A stretch of 8,023 nucleotides of DNA from an uncultured Novosphingobium sp. Lineage in GTDB: Bacteria; Pseudomonadota; Alphaproteobacteria; Sphingomonadales; Sphingomonadaceae. The stretch spans positions 1 through 8,023 of the forward strand of contig CALMBN010000218.1 of NCBI GenBank assembly GCA_937860195.1, in the 5' to 3' direction. Both the position numbers and the translations under genes were made by a program. The notes below the pieces were generated by a model. That model saw only the letters and a list, made by a program, of their open reading frames with translations. It was not told where the DNA came from and searched no databases. Shown here in pieces: positions 6,139 to 8,023 of this stretch; position 1 is the stretch's first letter, and each line of letters opens with the position of its first letter.

Positions 6139-7403
6139 ACAAGCGCCGCGTGCTGATCGTTGGATTGAACTATGCGCCCGAACCGGTCGGGATCGGACCC
6201 TATACCCAGGGGCTCGCCGAAGCGCTGGTCGCACGCGGCGCGCAGGTCCGGGTGGTGGCTGGCAAGCCTTATTATCCGCGGTGGCGGATTGATCCGGGCT
6301 ATGCCGGCGGCGGCTGGCGAACGACTACAGAAGGCGGAGCCGAGATCACCCGCTGCCCGCATTACGTTCCGGCCGAACCGGGCGGACTGAAGCGGATTGT
6401 GCACCTCGCCAGTTTCGCCCTGTCCGCTTTGGCACCGGCACTGAGCCGCAAGACCGGCCGACCAGACCTGGTTATCGCGATTGCCCCCGCCTTGCTCAGC
6501 GTCTTTACAGCCTGGCTGGCAGCAAAATTGGCTGGAGCCAGGCTTTGGATCCATGTGCAGGACTTCGAAGTCGAAGCGGCACTGGCGACCGGCCTGATGG
6601 ACGAACGAAAGCCAGCCGCAAAACTGGCCCGCTGGGTCGAAGCAGCACTGCTCAAACTCGGCGACCATGTCTCCACGATCAGCCCGCAAATGTGCGCCAA
6701 GCTGGTGCAGAAAGGTGTCGCTCCGGCCCGCGTGTTCGAGATGCGCAACTGGTCCGATGCGCGGTTCGCGCCCGATCAGGCCGGCGCCGCATCGATCCGC
6801 GCCGAATGGGGACTCAACGGCAAAGTGGTTGCGCTCTATTCGGGCAATATCGCACGCAAACAGGGGATCGAGATCGTGGTCGAGGCGGCACGGCTATTGG
6901 CAGACCGCGCCGAAATCGGCTTTGTGATCTGCGGTGAAGGGCCAAACCGGGAGGAGCTGGAACGACTGGCCGCTGGCCTGCCCAATGTCCAGCTCCACGA
7001 TCTTCAGCCCGCCGCACAGATGGGGGCGATGCTGACCATGGCGGACCTGCACCTGCTGCCGCAAATCGCCGGGGCGGCGGATCTGGTCTTGCCCAGCAAG
7101 CTCACCAACATGCTCGCCTCGGCCCGGCCGGTAGTGGCGACAGCTGAACCGGGCACTGGGCTTTATGCTGAAGTAGCGGGCTGCGGGGAAGTCACTGCGC
7201 CCGGCGACGCTTTGGCGCTGGCCCATGCAATCGCAGCATTGGCGGATGATCCGGCGCGGCGCATTGCGATGGGCAAAGCGGCTGGCGAACGCGCAGCAAA
7301 GCGCTGGATGAAAGGCCCGATCATCGACCAGGCTCTGGCTGTGGTTCAGCGCTCGTTGGGAGCGCCCCAGTCGTCGGTCGTTTCCTCGTCTGAATCGGCA
7401 TAG
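6135..7403 (+). CDS. WcaI-family glycosyltransferase (GT4, GT-B fold)
   Basis: The 422-residue protein is a GT-B retaining glycosyltransferase of the GT4 group, closest by motif to WcaI, a colanic-acid enzyme. The N-terminal acceptor domain opens with VLIVGLNYAPEPVGIGPYT (6-24) and has KPYYPRW (44-50) and WIHVQDFEVEAA (138-149). The C-terminal donor domain has ALYSGNIARKQGIEIVVEAA (233-252), ICGEGPNREEL (265-275) and LVLPSKLTNMLASARPVVAT (317-336), the nucleotide-sugar site. It would act at the cytoplasmic face of the inner membrane, adding a sugar to a lipid-linked glycan. The start is the ATG at 6135, overlapping the nucleotidyltransferase stop by 4 bp; the frame remains open upstream to 5724, but that part is antisense-free shadow of the previous gene. 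The Ser-rich tail (412-422) is encoded in DNA that also encodes the end of an opposing small gene. Sugar and acceptor are unknown. Confidence 0.9.
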   Translation: MNKRRVLIVGLNYAPEPVGIGPYTQGLAEALVARGAQVRVVAGKPYYPRWRIDPGYAGGGWRTTTEGGAEITRCPHYVPAEPGGLKRIVHLASFALSALAPALSRKTGRPDLVIAIAPALLSVFTAWLAAKLAGARLWIHVQDFEVEAALATGLMDERKPAAKLARWVEAALLKLGDHVSTISPQMCAKLVQKGVAPARVFEMRNWSDARFAPDQAGAASIRAEWGLNGKVVALYSGNIARKQGIEIVVEAARLLADRAEIGFVICGEGPNREELERLAAGLPNVQLHDLQPAAQMGAMLTMADLHLLPQIAGAADLVLPSKLTNMLASARPVVATAEPGTGLYAEVAGCGEVTAPGDALALAHAIAALADDPARRIAMGKAAGERAAKRWMKGPIIDQALAVVQRSLGAPQSSVVSSSESA

Positions 7404-7579
7404 GTCGGTTGGACCGGATTGATCACTTCTGATTCGGCGCTCGCATTACCTCGGGCCTGGTCAGCGCTCGCTAACAACTGCTCGTCACCGCGCCCCGCGA
7501 AGAAAAAGCCCGTGCTGGCGCAGATCCCGATCGCCCAGATCAATGTGAGCTTCCAATTGCTGAGAATCAGCCGATACAC
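7346..7579 (-). CDS. Small single-span membrane protein of unknown function (downstream member of pair)
   Basis: I do not recognise this 77-residue protein. It has a short N-terminus with SNWK (7-10), one hydrophobic span (about 11-28, LTLIWAIGICASTGFFFA) and a hydrophilic, acidic tail containing DSDEETTDDW (62-71). I place the start at the GTG (7579-7577), which lies 1 bp after the stop of the preceding small gene, so translation is probably coupled. A longer version from an ATG at 7660 would overlap that gene by 80 bp with an Arg/Pro-rich extension that looks like out-of-frame translation. The span shares SxWK, W and GI with the upstream neighbour. Its last 58 bp run antiparallel to the glycosyltransferase 3' end. 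That it is a real gene is supported by the coupling and resemblance, not by a known family. Confidence 0.55.
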   Translation of the reverse strand: MYRLILSNWKLTLIWAIGICASTGFFFAGRGDEQLLASADQARGNASAESEVINPVQPTYADSDEETTDDWGAPNER

Positions 7580-7580
7580 C

Positions 7581-7778
7581 TCAGTCTTTCGCCCAAGCCG
7601 ACTTGTGCGCCGCCTTGGCATGCTCGGCCTTGGCCGTTTCGTGCTGGCGGGCCTGATCAACCACCGGCACTGTGCAATAGGCGGTCAGCAGGATGCCGAG
7701 TGACCAGGTCACCGCTTTCCAGCGGCTGCGGAAGACCTGATTCATTTTGGTGCCGAACCCGAACATGGCCTTGAACAT
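7581..7778 (-). CDS. Small single-span membrane protein of unknown function (upstream member of pair)
   Basis: I do not recognise this 65-residue protein. A short, partly basic N-terminus (FRSRWK, 16-21) leads into one hydrophobic span (about 22-40, AVTWSLGILLTAYCTVPVV), followed by a hydrophilic Ala/Lys/His-rich tail (AKAEHAKAAHKSAWAKD, 49-65) likely to be helical. The start at 7778 is the first ATG after an in-frame TGA; ATG codons at residues 5 and 12 are alternatives, the former with AAGG close by. It lies 1 bp ahead of a second small membrane protein gene with a similar span. No promoter is obvious in the 16 bp before the FadJ-like remnant, so its promoter probably lies inside that remnant. 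It could be a small subunit or anchor of an envelope complex; this is a guess. Confidence 0.6.
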   Translation of the reverse strand: MFKAMFGFGTKMNQVFRSRWKAVTWSLGILLTAYCTVPVVDQARQHETAKAEHAKAAHKSAWAKD

Positions 7779-7794
7779 AGAGGGCGATCATTAA

Positions 7795-7977
7795 GGAAGC
7801 TTTCCGGCCTCGCGCGGCGGGCCGATGTTTCATGCCGATCTCATTGGCCTTGAGGAAGTCCGCCGGCGGATGAGTGAATTTGCCGCCAATCCGCACGGCG
7901 ATCCCGGCTACTGGACCCCGGCGCCACTGCTCGACCGGCTGGCGAATTCGGGGGGCAGCTTCACCAGCCTGGGATGA
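7795..7977 (+). pseudogene. Remnant of a FadB/FadJ-type 3-hydroxyacyl-CoA dehydrogenase, C-terminal end only
   Basis: Sixty codons between an in-frame TAA (7792-7794) and TGA (7975-7977) read as the C-terminal end of a multifunctional enoyl-CoA hydratase/3-hydroxyacyl-CoA dehydrogenase. FPASRGGPMFHADLIGLEEV matches the conserved G(F/Y)P..RGGPMFxAD..GL block, and GYWTPAPLLDRLANSGGSF matches the closing W(T/E)PAPLLxxLaxxGxxF block of these beta-oxidation enzymes. The full protein has about 700 residues, so more than 90 percent is missing. I see no continuation upstream in either other plus-strand frame; instead two small leftward genes begin at 7778. A fragment this short cannot hold either active site, so it is probably a relic of a deletion or rearrangement. 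Translation from the ATG at 7825 would yield a 50-residue peptide with no expected function. Confidence 0.7.
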
Positions 7978-8023
7978 TCGAAGGGCTCGACGGAGGGGGG
8001 GACGAGAAAGCCCCCGATCTCCA
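7974..8023 (+). other. Possible start of a further gene, cut by the window edge
   Basis: An ATG at 7974 overlaps the stop of the FadJ-like remnant as ATGA and stays open for 16 codons to the edge (begins MIEGLDGGGDEKAPDL). ATGA overlaps are a common junction in this window, but the frame is very short, has only a GGG nearby as ribosome-binding sequence, and passes through a run of seven G. It could equally be non-coding. Confidence 0.15.

Noticed and set aside
6003..6689. Leftward open frame of 228 codons opposite the glycosyltransferase
   Set aside because: Unrecognisable composition and fully antisense to a strongly supported glycosyltransferase.
7657..7896. Leftward open frame of 79 codons crossing the small-gene start and the FadJ-like remnant
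   Set aside because: It has no membrane span or motif and overlaps two better-supported features in other frames.

Overview
The window is GC-rich DNA from an alphaproteobacterium, most likely a member of the Sphingomonadales. The evidence is the high GC content, the gene order nrnC-lptC-lptA, an NrnC-type diribonuclease that is characteristic of Alphaproteobacteria, and an uncharacterised-type nucleotidyltransferase next to a WcaI-like glycosyltransferase. The assignment to order is inference; no rRNA or tRNA is present. Coding density is very high, and no gene-free stretch reaches 300 bases.

Left part (1-3024): the C-terminal end of an ATP-grasp protein runs off the left edge. It is followed on the same strand by a complete acyl-CoA dehydrogenase with an intact catalytic-type Glu (E244). 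Facing it is a second, shorter acyl-CoA dehydrogenase-like protein that looks like a non-catalytic partner subunit. The two genes meet tail to tail and share a CTAG in which both stop codons lie. The second dehydrogenase sits 18 bp behind ung (family 1 uracil-DNA glycosylase, GTG start), so those two are probably co-transcribed leftward.

Middle (3025-7403): a 63-bp divergent intergenic region carries a small inverted repeat. It separates ung from a tight rightward run of five genes: nrnC, lptC, lptA, an NTP_transf_5-type nucleotidyltransferase and a WcaI-family glycosyltransferase. Gaps are 12 and 13 bp, and two junctions are 4-bp ATGA overlaps, so this is very probably one operon. It joins turnover of RNA dinucleotides, transport of lipopolysaccharide across the periplasm (LptC, LptA) and probable surface glycan synthesis. 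The lptB gene usually expected after lptA is not here; the glycan pair occupies its place.

Right part (7346-8023): two tiny leftward genes, 1 bp apart, encode single-span membrane proteins sharing an SxWK...W..GI pattern. The last of them overlaps the glycosyltransferase 3' end by 58 bp in antiparallel orientation. Beyond them, on the plus strand, is a 60-codon stretch that reads as the C-terminus of a multifunctional 3-hydroxyacyl-CoA dehydrogenase (FadB/FadJ type) with no beginning. It is best explained as a gene remnant. A possible further start codon overlaps its stop and runs off the right edge.

The most unusual points are the FadJ-type remnant, the paired small membrane proteins, the replacement of lptB by a nucleotidyltransferase and glycosyltransferase, and the tail-to-tail acyl-CoA dehydrogenase pair. 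I see no phage, CRISPR, transposase or clear defence system.
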